Shown here: positions 9,031 to 17,683 of the stretch, piece by piece | Numbering within the stretch: the first letter of the stretch is position 1 | How the letters are laid out: every line of letters begins with the position of its first letter | Origin: JACCXG01 sp963717745 | GTDB taxonomy: Bacteria; Acidobacteriota; Vicinamibacteria; Vicinamibacterales; 2-12-FULL-66-21 | Assembly (NCBI GenBank): GCA_963717745.1 | Contig: CAVQXJ010000029.1 | Span: 205,997 to 269,996 of the forward strand | Direction of reading: 5' to 3' | DNA: 64,000 nt | Made by a program: the position numbers and the translations under genes | Notes under the pieces: generated by a model | Seen by the model: only the letters and a program-made list of their open reading frames with translations | The model's database searches: none | What the model was told of the DNA's origin: nothing

Positions 9031-10089
9031 GCCGTTTCCCCGACCGTCACCGGCAGCGCCAGCTCGACCCGCCACCGTTCGCCGCGCTCCTCGGCGACCA
9101 GCGTCGCGGCGGGACCGTGGAGCGCGCGCAGCCGGGCGCCGACGTTCGCCAGCCCCACCCCGGTGCCCGGGCGCTTCGGCCGGTCCGGATCGCACGGATT
9201 GTCGACCACGATCCGCAGCCAGCCGTTGTCGCGGGCGGCGGTCACCTGGACCGTGCCCCCCTCGAGCAGATGAGCGATGCCATGCGTCACGGCGTTCTCG
9301 ACCAGCGGCTGCAGCAGCAGCGGCGGCACCAGACAGTCTCCGGCGTCCCCGGCATCGACCACCACCGACAGCCGATCGCCGAATCGGACCCGTTCAATCG
9401 CGAGAAAATTCTCGATCAACGCCACCTCGCGTGACAGGGTGATGCGATCGGCGCCGCCGAGCGCCACCGTCTGCGCGCAGAAAGTCGCCGAGCAGCAGAC
9501 ACATCCGTCTCGCCCCCTGCGGGTCGGCCATGGTCAATGCGCTGATCGAATGCAGGCTGTTGAACAGGAAGTGCGGATCGATCTGCGCGCGCAGCGACCG
9601 CAGCTCGGCCTCGCGCGCCAGCACCTGCCCCTGCAGCCCGCGCCGGAGCGCGTCCTGCGACGCCTCGAACACGACCAGCACGTAGCTGACGGCGAGCGCC
9701 AGCAGATAGAGCAGAATGCCGGTGCCGAACAACAGGGTCTGGGTCGCGGCGAACGTTCGCTCCCCCTGCGCCGGCCACCGCGTGGCGATGAGCGCCAACC
9801 ACCCCCGGCCGAGCACCAGCCACATCGCCGACGACAGCACGGCCGCGCCGAACGCCGTGGCCACGACCCGAATCACGCCGGTGCCGGCGAGCGGCATCGA
9901 CCGCGCGACGTACCAGGCCGACAGACAGATGAACGAGTACGCGACCGCCAGTGGCAGGCCGGCGCCGAAAGCGCCGGGCCACGGCAGGCCCCCCTGGAGC
10001 GCGAGGACCGCCGCCAGCAGCACCCCCATCAGCAGCCACAGCAGCAGATACACCGCAAGATGGCTGCGGCGGGCCAGAAGCGGATACAT
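9027..10089 (-). CDS. LytS/YpdA-type sensor histidine kinase (one frameshift)
   Basis: A kinase of about 353 residues. Five or six hydrophobic segments fill the first 150 residues. The His_kinase domain motif DPHFLFNSLHSI carries the phosphorylated histidine. An HATPase domain with PLLLQPLVENAVTHGI (N-box) and GTGVGLANVGARL (G-box) follows. The frame breaks near 9480, where one extra G follows a CGC codon, and is continuous after correction. It is the natural partner of the LytTR regulator downstream. Confidence 0.9.
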
Positions 10090-10100
10090 GCGTCAGTTCG

Positions 10101-10808
10101 TCAGTTCTTGATTTCCACGCCCGCCATCACGACGAACCCCCTGAGCACCAGGCGGTGCCGCGAGGCGCCCTGCGGCGGCCGCGTCTTGTCGTCCACACCG
10201 CCGAGGATGGGGGTCACCCTCGACACCACCGTCCAGTCCGGCGGCACCCGAAGCTCGATCCCGCCCCACAGCGCGAAGATGTCGATCACCGCTTCCCCGT
10301 CGATGCTCGCATGCCGGAGGTCGATCTCGCAGCCCCCCATCATCGCCGTCAGCTCGCCGCCGCGAAAGGCCGCCGAATTGTTGCCGCGCGACACGCCGCC
10401 GAGGAGCGCCGTCACCCTCATCACGGCGTTCGAGTCCTCGATGAGGCGCCGCCGGGGACCGGACACACCTTGCCAGACCAGGAACAACCCGCAGAACACC
10501 AGCAGCGCCGGCCACATTTCCCAGAGGCTGACCCGGACGAGGGCGGTCTGTTCGAGCAGCAGCCACGTGCCGATCACCACGAACATGAACCCGCCAAAGG
10601 CCCCGCCGGCCCCATCGCGCGAGCTCCAGACCTTCACCAGCCCGAGCGCGATCACGGCCGCCGGCCAGAACCGCAGGTAGCGCTCGGCCTCCAGCACCTG
10701 GAGGTTGTCGAGCGTCATCACCACCCCGACCAGGCTGACGAGGAGACCGACGAAGAGTTGAGGGGTGAAGCGGAGGATCGCGTCGGGGGATGGATGCTCG
10801 GGAGGCAT
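10101..10808 (-). CDS. LiaF-like membrane protein of the LytTR/LytS cluster
   Basis: A 235-residue protein with about four N-terminal membrane helices (residues 10-120) and a soluble C-terminal beta-rich domain (LLGGVSRGNNSAAFRGGEL, MMGGCEIDLRHA, LWGGIELRVPPDW). This resembles the C-terminal domain of LiaF/YvqF proteins, which restrain envelope-stress two-component systems in Firmicutes. It ends 11 bases before the kinase start and is probably cotranscribed. A role as modulator of the kinase is inferred from family and position. Confidence 0.8.
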   Translation of the reverse strand: MPPEHPSPDAILRFTPQLFVGLLVSLVGVVMTLDNLQVLEAERYLRFWPAAVIALGLVKVWSSRDGAGGAFGGFMFVVIGTWLLLEQTALVRVSLWEMWPALLVFCGLFLVWQGVSGPRRRLIEDSNAVMRVTALLGGVSRGNNSAAFRGGELTAMMGGCEIDLRHASIDGEAVIDIFALWGGIELRVPPDWTVVSRVTPILGGVDDKTRPPQGASRHRLVLRGFVVMAGVEIKN

Positions 10809-10892
10809 GCTCGACGATACCCGGGCGGGCCTCGACTTCGGCGGGCGTTCCGGCGAACCCTCGCCGGTGTCCGGTGAACGGCGTGGAACGCG

Positions 10893-11452
10893 CTACTTGT
10901 CCGGCAGACCCGCCTCGCGGCGGGCTCGCTTCAATGCGGCCAGCGCCTCGTCCACTTCCTTCTGGCCGCGTCCTTCTGCCGCTCGGTCACCGCGTTCTTC
11001 AACTTGTCCATCGCCTTGGTGACCGCCCACTGCAGCGCGAACGATGTCGCGGCGACGACCAGCGCCTGCTTGTTGTCGAAGGCGGCGTAGCCCTTGACGT
11101 CGGTGGGCGTGACGAGGTCGAGGAATTCCCGATGGGTCATCGCGCCGAGCGGCGTCGGCCCCTTCCGCCAATCCGGTCCGAGGATGTCGTCGATGGTGGG
11201 ACTGCGGCTGAACACCTGCACCCGAAACACCGGGCGGACGCTCTCCGGCCGGATCGCCGCGGGACGCGAGACCGCCCGCCGGATCTTGCCGATGTTGACC
11301 GGCAGCGCGTCGGCATTGATGGGCGTTGCCGGTGAATCCGTGGCAGCGGGCGCGGGCGGCGCTGCGGGCGGCTCTGTCTGCTGGGCCGCCGCAGCGCTGG
11401 CCCAGCCGAGCAGCACCGCCAATCCCAGGACCGTGATTCTTGGAAACCCCAT
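10893..11452 (-). CDS. Secreted hypothetical protein (one frameshift near C-terminus)
   Basis: Unrecognised protein of about 185 residues. It has a signal peptide (ITVLGLAVLLGWASAAAAQ), a Pro/Ala-rich linker (residues 25-45), then a mixed domain with VRPVFRVQVFSRSPTIDDIL and REFLDLVTPTDVKGYAAF. The C-terminus is a charged helix (VDEALAALKRARREAGLPDK) reached only after correcting a base missing near 10970 (probably a G run). It is transcribed away from the ADOP gene, and their upstream regions are shared. Confidence 0.65.
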
Positions 11453-11489
11453 CGGAACCTATTAGGACGCCACGCGCGTGCGCACGGCT

Positions 11490-11526
11490 TGTCCGCGAGC
11501 GGGACAGTTCTGTCCGCAACTGGACA
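11490..11526 (+). promoter_or_regulatory. Tandem TGTCC-N6/7-GGACA palindromes (likely enhancer sites)
   Basis: Two inverted repeats stand side by side: TGTCC-7nt-GGACA at 11490-11506 and TGTCC-6nt-GGACA at 11511-11526. They lie 64-100 bases upstream of the -24 box of a sigma-54-type promoter, the usual place for activator binding. The sequence is seen; the enhancer role is inferred. Confidence 0.65.
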
Positions 11527-11589
11527 GCCCCGCCACCGCAAAACCAGAGCTTCGCCGCCATTTCCCAGGATCTTTCGACGTTCCGGTTC

Positions 11590-11604
11590 GGCACGACGAT
11601 GGCT
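11590..11604 (+). promoter_or_regulatory. Sigma-54 (-24/-12) promoter for the ADOP permease
   Basis: GGCACGACGATGGCT matches the sigma-54 consensus GGCACG-N4-TTGCW at all defined positions but one, with the required GG-N10-GC spacing. The predicted start of transcription is near 11614, about 63 bases before the permease ATG. Confidence 0.6.
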
Positions 11605-11676
11605 CTCAGGGTCCGGGCAGCCCGTGATCCGACCAACGACACTCCCTTACGATCGCACGAGCGGCCCTGGGAAGCC

Positions 11677-14099
11677 ATGCTGAATCAGTTCCTTCACGAC
11701 CTCCGCTACGCCGGCCGTATGCTGCTCAGAGCGCCGGCGTTCGCGGCGATCGCCATCCTCACGCTGGCGCTGGGGATCGGCGCGAACACGGCGATCTTCA
11801 CCGTGGTCAACGCCCTGCTCCTCGGCCCGCTGCCCTACCGTGACCCGGCACGGCTCGTGACGGTGTGGCAGGACATGCGGGCGCGCGGCGGGCCGGCCGA
11901 CGAATGGGCGACGCCCGGCAACTACGCCGACTGGCGCCAGCAGACCGGCCTCTTCAGCCAGCGTGGCGGTGATCGCCGGCTGGCGCCCCACGCTGACCGG
12001 CGCGACCGAACCGGAGCCGCTGCCGGGCGAGCAGGTCTCGCATGACTACTTCACGGTTCTGGGCGTGCCCGCCGCGCTCGGCCGCGGCTTCCGCGAACAG
12101 GACGACGTGCCGGCCGCCGCGCGGGTGGCGATCATCAGCGACGGGTTGTGGAAGCGGCGGTTCGGCGGGTCTCCGGCCGTGGTCGGCCGCACGCGTGATG
12201 CTGAGCGCCGAGCCGCACGAAATCGTCGGCGTGCTGCCGGCGACGTTCCGGCCGATCGTGAACGCGTCGGCCGACGTCTGGCGGCCGTTGCGGCTGAACC
12301 TCGCCAATCCGTCTCGCGGATCGGTCGTGCTCCGCACCGTGGCCCGTCTGGCCGATGGCGTCTCGCTCGAACGCGCGCAGAGCGACGCGAGCGCACTGGC
12401 CCGCCGCCTCGAGGCGCAGCACCCGCGGTTCAACGAGAAAGTCGGCTTCCTGATCGTCCCGCTGCACGATCGGGTGGTCGGGGACATCAAAGGCGGACTG
12501 ATGGCGCTCGCCGGATCGGTCGCCTTCGTGCTGCTGATTGCCTGCGCCAACATCGCCAATCTGCTGCTCGCCCGCGCCTCGTCGCGAGGACGCGAGCTGG
12601 CGGTGAGGACCGCGCTCGGCGCGGCCCGCGGACGGCTCATCCGGCAGTTGCTGACCGAGAGCCTGCTGCTGGCCGCGCTCGGCGGGCTGGCGGGACTCGC
12701 GGTCGGCGTGTGGTCGGTCGACGCGCTGGTGGCGATCGCTCCGGCCGGGACGCCGCGCCTGAACGAAGTCGCGCGTCGACCCGGCCGTGTTCCTGTTCGC
12801 CGCGACGCTGACGGTCGTGACCGGGCTGCTGTTCGGTCTGGTGCCCGGCGCTGCAGGCGTCGCGCGACGATGTCGCACAGCCGCTGAAGGACGGCGCGCG
12901 AGGCGGCGCGGCGGCGGCGGGCCGCGGCGTGCGCCGCGCGCTGATCGCCGCGGAAGTGGCGCTGGCGCTGATGCTGCTGACCGGCGGCGGACTGCTGCTC
13001 CAGACCTTCGCCCGGCTGCAGTCGGCGGACCTCGGCTTCGATCCCCGCCAGCGTGCTCGCCGGCTTCGTCAACCCTCCACGCGCCGGCGGCTACGACACG
13101 ATGGCCAAGCACCTCGCGTTCTACGACACAGGTGCTGGAACGCGCGAGGGCGCTGCCGGGCGTGCGCCAGGCCGCGCTGGCATCGGTGCTGCCGCTCAGC
13201 GGCGACAGCGACACCAACTTCGAGATCGACGGACGACCGGCGGCGCGTCAGCCCGTCGCAGACGCCGGTGACCTGGTATCGCCTGGTCAGCGCCGACTAC
13301 TTCGCGGTCGATGGGGATGCGGCTCGTGCAGGGGCGCGCCGTCGCCGACGCGCGACGCAGCGCCCTCGGTCGTCGTCAACGAGACGTTCGGCCGGACGCT
13401 ATTTCCCGGGCGAGGATCCGATCGGCCAGCGGATCCGCTTCGGCGGCGCCGAGAGTCCGTGGTTCACGATCGTCGGGATCGTGGCGGATGTGCAGGGTGC
13501 GCGGCGCGCGGGAGCCGGCGCGCGTCGAAACGTACATTCCGTACTGGCAGATCACCGAGCCGGGCATGAACGTCATCCTGAAGGCCGACGGCGACCCGGC
13601 GCTCCTCGCGGCGCCGTTGCGACGCGCGGTCGCGGAGCTCGATCGCACCGTTCCGGTCGCCGGCATCACGACGCTCGAGGCCATCGTCGGTGAATCGATC
13701 GAGCAACCGCGATTCCTCGCCCTGCTCGCCGGGGCGTTCGCGGCGCTCGCGCTGATCCTGGCGGCGGTCGGCCTCTACGGCGTGATGGCCTACACGGTGT
13801 CGCAGCGCACCACCGAGATCGGGGTCCGGATGGCGCTCGGCGCCTCCACCGCGGAGGTGTTCGGGCTGGTGGTCGGCGAGGGCCTGAAGCTGACCGCCGT
13901 CGGTCTCGCGCTCGGGGTCGCCGGCTCGGTGGCGGTGGGCCGGCTGCTGACCGCCCTGCTGTTCGGGGTCGGCCCGGCCGACCCGCGGACATTCGCCGTT
14001 ACTGCGGCGATGCTGGTGATGGTCGGGGCCGTCGCCTGCGTGATCCCGGCGCGGCGGGCGACCGGGCCGATCCGATGGTCGCGGTACGGGGCGGAGTAA
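11677..14099 (+). CDS. ADOP-family MacB/FtsX-like ABC permease (broken by about ten frameshifts)
   Basis: A long permease of about 805 residues, broken by many 1-nt shifts. The order of parts is typical of the acidobacterial duplicated orphan permease family: DLRYAGRMLLRAPAF at the N-terminus, a first transmembrane helix ending TALNVV-like, a MacB periplasmic domain, then FtsX domain 1 (VLLIACANIANLLLARASSR...ELAVRTALGA), a second periplasmic domain, and FtsX domain 2 (LILAAVGLYGVMAYTVSQRTTEIGVRMALGA). The family has no fused ATPase. Shifts lie near 11957, 12193, 12776, 12847, 13047, 13131, 13256, 13313, 13355, 13398 and 13500, and reading across them restores every motif. The start is ATG 11677 (MLNQFLHDLRYAGRML). 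Substrate unknown. Confidence 0.85.
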
Positions 14100-14187
14100 G
14101 ATTAGGCTGCTAGGCAAGACACGGCCGGCTCCGGCGAGAAACCGTTCGACACCGCGGCCCGTCTAAGAGGCGAAAGGTACAGACCAC

Positions 14188-14940
14188 ATGGCGTTTTTCT
14201 CACGTTCGACCCCGCCCGCACCCACGCCGGTTGCCGATGCGCTGCCCTCCGACACCGCGCTCGCGCCGAACGTGCTGATCGGGCTTCGCAACATCGAAAA
14301 GTCCTACGCGCACGGCACCAGCCGCAGCTACGTCCTGCGCCGCATCAACGCCGACATCAAGGAAGGCGAGTTCGTCTCGATCATGGGGCCGTCGGGCGCC
14401 GGCAAGTCCACGCTGCTGCACATCATCGGAATGCACGACAGCGCATGGACCGGCGAGTACTACTTCCTCGATCAGCCGGTGCACAAGCTCGCCGCCAAGG
14501 ACCGCGCGAAGCTGCACAAGCAGTACATCGGCTTCGTGTTCCAGAGCTACCACCTGCTCGACCATCTGACGGTCTACGAGAATCTCGACATCCCGCTCTC
14601 GTATCGCGACATCAAGAAGTCCGACCGCGAGAGCATGGTCTGCGACATCCTCGACAAGTTCGCCATCGTCGGCAAGAAGGACCTCTATCCGAATCAGCTC
14701 TCGGGCGGCCAGCAGCAGCTGGTCGCGGTGGCACGCGCGGTGATTTCAACTCCCAAGGTGATTCTGGCTGACGAACCGACGGGCAACCTGCACACCAGTC
14801 AGGGCAAGGAAATCATGGAGCTGTTCCGGAAGCTGAACGAGGGCGGCACCACGATCATCCAGGTCACGCACTCAGAAGCCAACGCCGCATACGGCAGCCG
14901 GATCATCCAATTGCGCGACGGCTGGGTCGTCGACGAATAG
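14188..14940 (+). CDS. LolD/MacB-type ABC transporter ATP-binding protein
   Basis: An intact 250-residue ATPase. Walker A is GPSGAGKS, the Q-loop FVFQSYHLL, signature LSGGQQQ, Walker B VILADEPTGNL and the H-loop VTHSEANA. The spacing and the DEPTGNL form are those of the LolD/MacB/FtsE group, which work with FtsX-type permeases such as the one just upstream. An N-terminal extension of about 30 residues rich in Pro and Ala precedes the domain. The signature helix LSGGQQQLVAVARA has Leu-Val where Arg-Val is usual. The pair may form one mechanotransmission-type transporter. Confidence 0.88.
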   Translation: MAFFSRSTPPAPTPVADALPSDTALAPNVLIGLRNIEKSYAHGTSRSYVLRRINADIKEGEFVSIMGPSGAGKSTLLHIIGMHDSAWTGEYYFLDQPVHKLAAKDRAKLHKQYIGFVFQSYHLLDHLTVYENLDIPLSYRDIKKSDRESMVCDILDKFAIVGKKDLYPNQLSGGQQQLVAVARAVISTPKVILADEPTGNLHTSQGKEIMELFRKLNEGGTTIIQVTHSEANAAYGSRIIQLRDGWVVDE

Positions 14941-14961
14941 CCCCGGGGTCCGTACGCAGGA

Positions 14962-14990
14962 GGGGCCGGCCTCAGTCGCGGGCCGGCCCC
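14962..14990. terminator. Intrinsic terminator-like hairpin between convergent genes
   Basis: GGGGCCGGCC (14962-14971) and GGCCGGCCCC (14981-14990) form a perfect 10-bp stem with a 9-base loop, followed by TTCT. It lies between the ATPase gene and the convergent RRM gene, so it could serve both. Confidence 0.75.
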
Positions 14991-14998
14991 TTCTGCAT

Positions 14999-15382
14999 CT
15001 ACCAGCGCGGCTCTTTCCTTTTGCCGCCGCTGAAATCGTCGCCGCCACCACCGCCGCCGCCGCGATTACCGCCGCCCCCACCAAATCCTCCACGGCCACG
15101 ACCGCCGCCGCCGCCCCCACCGAAGCCGCCTTCAGGCTTCGGCCGCGCCTCGTTGACGACCAGCCCGCGGCCCTCGAGCTGGAACTCGTGGAGCTCGCTG
15201 ATGGCCTTCTGAGCCTCCTCGTCCGTGGTCATCTCGACGAACGCAAACCCGCGTGCGCGGCCGGTCGCCATGTCGCGCATGACGCGGACATTGTCGACCT
15301 TCCCCGCACGGCTGAAGAGTTCGGTGAGCTGATCCTCGGAAGTCGTATACGGTAGGTTCCCGACGTAGAGTCTCCTGCCCAT
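14999..15382 (-). CDS. RRM-type glycine-rich RNA-binding protein
   Basis: A 127-residue RNA-binding protein. One RRM domain fills residues 3-80, with RNP2 LYVGNLPY and RNP1 RGFAFVEM. The C-terminal 45 residues are almost only glycine with Arg and Phe, ending in a basic KRKEPRW tail. Bacterial proteins of this type bind single-stranded RNA and are often cold-induced. ATG 15382 is preceded by an AGGAGCAAGGGG box. The 206-base space to the divergent Sco gene is long enough for a structured 5' leader, but I recognise none. Confidence 0.92.
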   Translation of the reverse strand: MGRRLYVGNLPYTTSEDQLTELFSRAGKVDNVRVMRDMATGRARGFAFVEMTTDEEAQKAISELHEFQLEGRGLVVNEARPKPEGGFGGGGGGGRGRGGFGGGGGNRGGGGGGGDDFSGGKRKEPRW

Positions 15383-15588
15383 GCTGTCCCCTTGCTCCTG
15401 CCGAAAATGATGCGCGACCTTCACAGCCACGAACCAACCACCGTCGCGCTGAGGCGGCCGTTCCCGTGGGACGCTGACGCGGTTTGTGCGGGCCGTGCCG
15501 CGCATCAGGCAGCGGCGCCCAATCGGCTGCAGATGAAGCAGAATGCATGCCGTTGCTCGCAGGGCTGACGGCCTGTAGAGTCAGAGGG

Positions 15589-16476
15589 ATGCGAGCCTGG
15601 CAGAAACGACGACCGATTTGGCGCCTGGCGATTGGCGGAGTCATCCCAATCGCGTTGGCGCTCAGCTGCGCCGCCTGCCGTCCAGCCGGCCGGCACTACG
15701 AGCTGAAGGGACAGATTCTGGCCGTGGATCCCACTCGTCAGGAGCTCACCATCAAGCACCAGGACATCCCCGGTTTCATGCCGGGTATGACGATGGCGTT
15801 CAAGGTCGGGGACCGGCGTCTGATGGACGATCGCATCGCCGGCGAGCTGGTGACCGCCACCCTCGTCGTCAATGACAGCGAGGTGCACCTGCGCGCCGTC
15901 ACTCGAACCGGTTTTTCGGCGGTGGAGGACGGGCACGCGACCACTCGCGTGATGGATCTGGTGGAACCCGGACGCCCGGTCCGCGATGCGGCGCTCGTCG
16001 ACGAGACCGGCACCCGGCGGCGGCTGGCGGACTGGCGGGGACGGGTCCTGGCCGTCACGTTCGTATACACGCGATGTCCACTGCCCAACTTCTGTCCGCT
16101 CCTGGATCGACACTTCAAGGCCGTGCAGACCCAGGTGCAGCAAGACGGCAGTCTCCGCGATCGCGTCCAACTGCTGTCGGTCAGCTTCGATCCGGACCAC
16201 GATTCGCCGGAGGTCCTGGCGAAACGGGCGGCCGCGCTGGGCGTAGATCCCGCGGTCTGGCACTTCCTGACCGGCGAGCGCGAGACCGTCGAAACGTTCG
16301 CCGCGCAGTTCGGCGTCTCGGTCGTCCGCGACACGTCGCCCCCCGACGCAATCGAGCACAACCTCAGGACCGCCATCATCGATGGCGAAGGCACGCTGGT
16401 GACGACGTTGAGTGGCAGTGAGTGGACCCCAGGCGACCTGGTAGCGGAGCTCCGGCGTGCGCGCGCGAAGCGTTGA
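15589..16476 (+). CDS. CusF-Sco1 fusion lipoprotein (copper delivery / cytochrome oxidase assembly)
   Basis: A 295-residue lipoprotein. The start at ATG 15589 gives a basic N-terminus, a hydrophobic segment and a lipobox (LALSCAAC). Residues ~40-105 form a CusF-type small beta-barrel (LKGQILAVDPTRQELTIKHQDIPGFMPGMTM...), where MPGMTM supplies Met ligands. Residues ~130-290 form a Sco1/SenC thioredoxin-fold domain with copper-binding CPLPNFC and the distant His in EHNLRT. Sco1 proteins place copper in the CuA site of cytochrome oxidase. Its stop lies inside the next gene, a 20-base overlap. Confidence 0.88.
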   Translation: MRAWQKRRPIWRLAIGGVIPIALALSCAACRPAGRHYELKGQILAVDPTRQELTIKHQDIPGFMPGMTMAFKVGDRRLMDDRIAGELVTATLVVNDSEVHLRAVTRTGFSAVEDGHATTRVMDLVEPGRPVRDAALVDETGTRRRLADWRGRVLAVTFVYTRCPLPNFCPLLDRHFKAVQTQVQQDGSLRDRVQLLSVSFDPDHDSPEVLAKRAAALGVDPAVWHFLTGERETVETFAAQFGVSVVRDTSPPDAIEHNLRTAIIDGEGTLVTTLSGSEWTPGDLVAELRRARAKR

Positions 16477-17134
16477 GCGTCCCGAGCGGACGGCCTTCAC
16501 AGCCGCGGAACGGCGGCTGATCGATCGGCTCACGACACCACGCGCGGTGCAGCACTTCTTGAACCGCCTGCCCTACAACAACGAACCGGCCGGCGAGACG
16601 TTGCGGAGCTTCCGCGGTGTGGTGCGCCACGGCACCGCGCATTGCCTCGAAGCGGCGCTGTTTGCCGCGGTGGTTCTGGAGGCCCACGGATACCCGCCGC
16701 TGGTCTTGAGCTTCGAGTCGATCGACCGGCTCGATCACGTGATCTTCGTCTACCGGACCGCGACCGGCTGGGGCTCGGTCGCCCGGTCGCGCGATCCCGG
16801 CCTGCACGGCCGGCGTCCGGTGTTCACCTCGCCGCGGAATCTCGCGCTGAGCTACGTCGATCCGTATGTCGACTACACCGGCCGCGTCACTGCCTACGCG
16901 GTGGTGGATCTTCGCGTGATGGGGACCTACGACTGGCGCCTCGGCGACGTCAATGTGTGGAAGGTGGAGCGGATGCTGCTCGACTGGCCGCACCGCCGGA
17001 TCCGAACCTCGAACCGCCGCATCGCGCGATGGCGCGCGCGCTACCGGGCATTCAGGCGGCAGCATCCGGATCGGAAACCGGTGTTCTATCCGCGCCGCGA
17101 TCGCTGGACGGCGCTGCCGCCAACCTCGGAATAA
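16457..17134 (+). CDS. Transglutaminase-like cysteine protein
   Basis: A 225-residue protein starting at GTG 16457, inside the Sco1 gene. The core GTAHCLEAALFAAVVLEAHG...LSFESIDRLDHVIFVYR resembles the transglutaminase-like fold, with Cys in HCLEAA and His in LDHVIF as likely catalytic residues. The C-terminus is very basic (RIRTSNRRIARWRARYRAFR). No signal peptide is seen. It is probably cotranslated with Sco1. Exact function unknown. Confidence 0.65.
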   Translation: MRARSVERPERTAFTAAERRLIDRLTTPRAVQHFLNRLPYNNEPAGETLRSFRGVVRHGTAHCLEAALFAAVVLEAHGYPPLVLSFESIDRLDHVIFVYRTATGWGSVARSRDPGLHGRRPVFTSPRNLALSYVDPYVDYTGRVTAYAVVDLRVMGTYDWRLGDVNVWKVERMLLDWPHRRIRTSNRRIARWRARYRAFRRQHPDRKPVFYPRRDRWTALPPTSE

Positions 17135-17302
17135 ATCCCAAATCCCAAGCTCCAAATCCCAACCACTCCCAACTCCCAAATCCCAACAGCCAACTCCCAA
17201 CTGCCAAATGCGCTCGCCGTTGGCAGTTGGGAGTTGGAAGTTGGGTTTGGGATTTGGGAGTTGGGAGTGGTTGGGATTTGGAGCTTGGGATTTGGGATTT
17301 GA
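17135..17302. repeat. Inverted heptad-repeat array (TCCCAAA / TTTGGGA family), copy 2
   Basis: A near-symmetrical array that fills exactly the gap between two convergent stop codons (TAA at 17132-17134 and the minus-strand stop at 17303-17305). The left arm is TCCCAAA-type heptads and the right arm TTGGGAG/TTTGGGA heptads, with a short centre near ATGCGCTCGCCG (about 17208-17219). Long blocks match copy 1 at 558-741, for example AAGCTCCAAATCCCAACCAC. It probably ends transcription from both sides or protects the mRNA ends. Confidence 0.88.
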
Positions 17303-17602
17303 TTAGTCGAGATCGAAGTCCCGGGTCGGCTTCGTAATCGGCTCGTCGTGCGCCTGCTTCAAGGCCTCTTCGAAGCGCTTCGACAGGGCATCGCCGCGGT
17401 TCCGCTCCGCGGCCACCGAGTCCTGGAACAGCGCCTCCCGGCGCGCCGCTTCCTGCGCGAGGATCTGCTGAGCGGCGTCGAGCTCGGGGCGATCGGCGCG
17501 CACCGGCTCTTCATGACGAACGATCCGTCGCAGGTTGCCATCGACGACCAGCGTCGCCCGGCAGCACGGACAGGTCGTGGTGAATTCGGACTTGAGCGTC
17601 AT
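17303..17602 (-). CDS. Small zinc-ribbon-like protein with charged helical tail
   Basis: A 99-residue protein. The start at ATG 17602 has an AAAGGAA box. Near the N-terminus FTTTCPCCRATLVVDGN has one CxxC pair and resembles half of a zinc ribbon. The rest is a long charged helix (LDAAQQILAQEAARREALFQDSVAAERNRGDALSKRFEEALKQA), likely a coiled coil that lets the protein dimerise and complete a metal site. Function unknown. Confidence 0.65.
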   Translation of the reverse strand: MTLKSEFTTTCPCCRATLVVDGNLRRIVRHEEPVRADRPELDAAQQILAQEAARREALFQDSVAAERNRGDALSKRFEEALKQAHDEPITKPTRDFDLD

Positions 17603-17683
17603 GATGAGTTTCCTTTGGAGCCCGCACCACGCACCGGGACGTCGCACGTAGCACCTGACACGTTGCACGTTTATGATATCCGG

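Noticed and set aside
11677..14099. ADOP gene as a true pseudogene
   Set aside because: About ten 1-nt shifts keep to codon boundaries and every motif is restored when they are skipped, which fits consensus error rather than decay.
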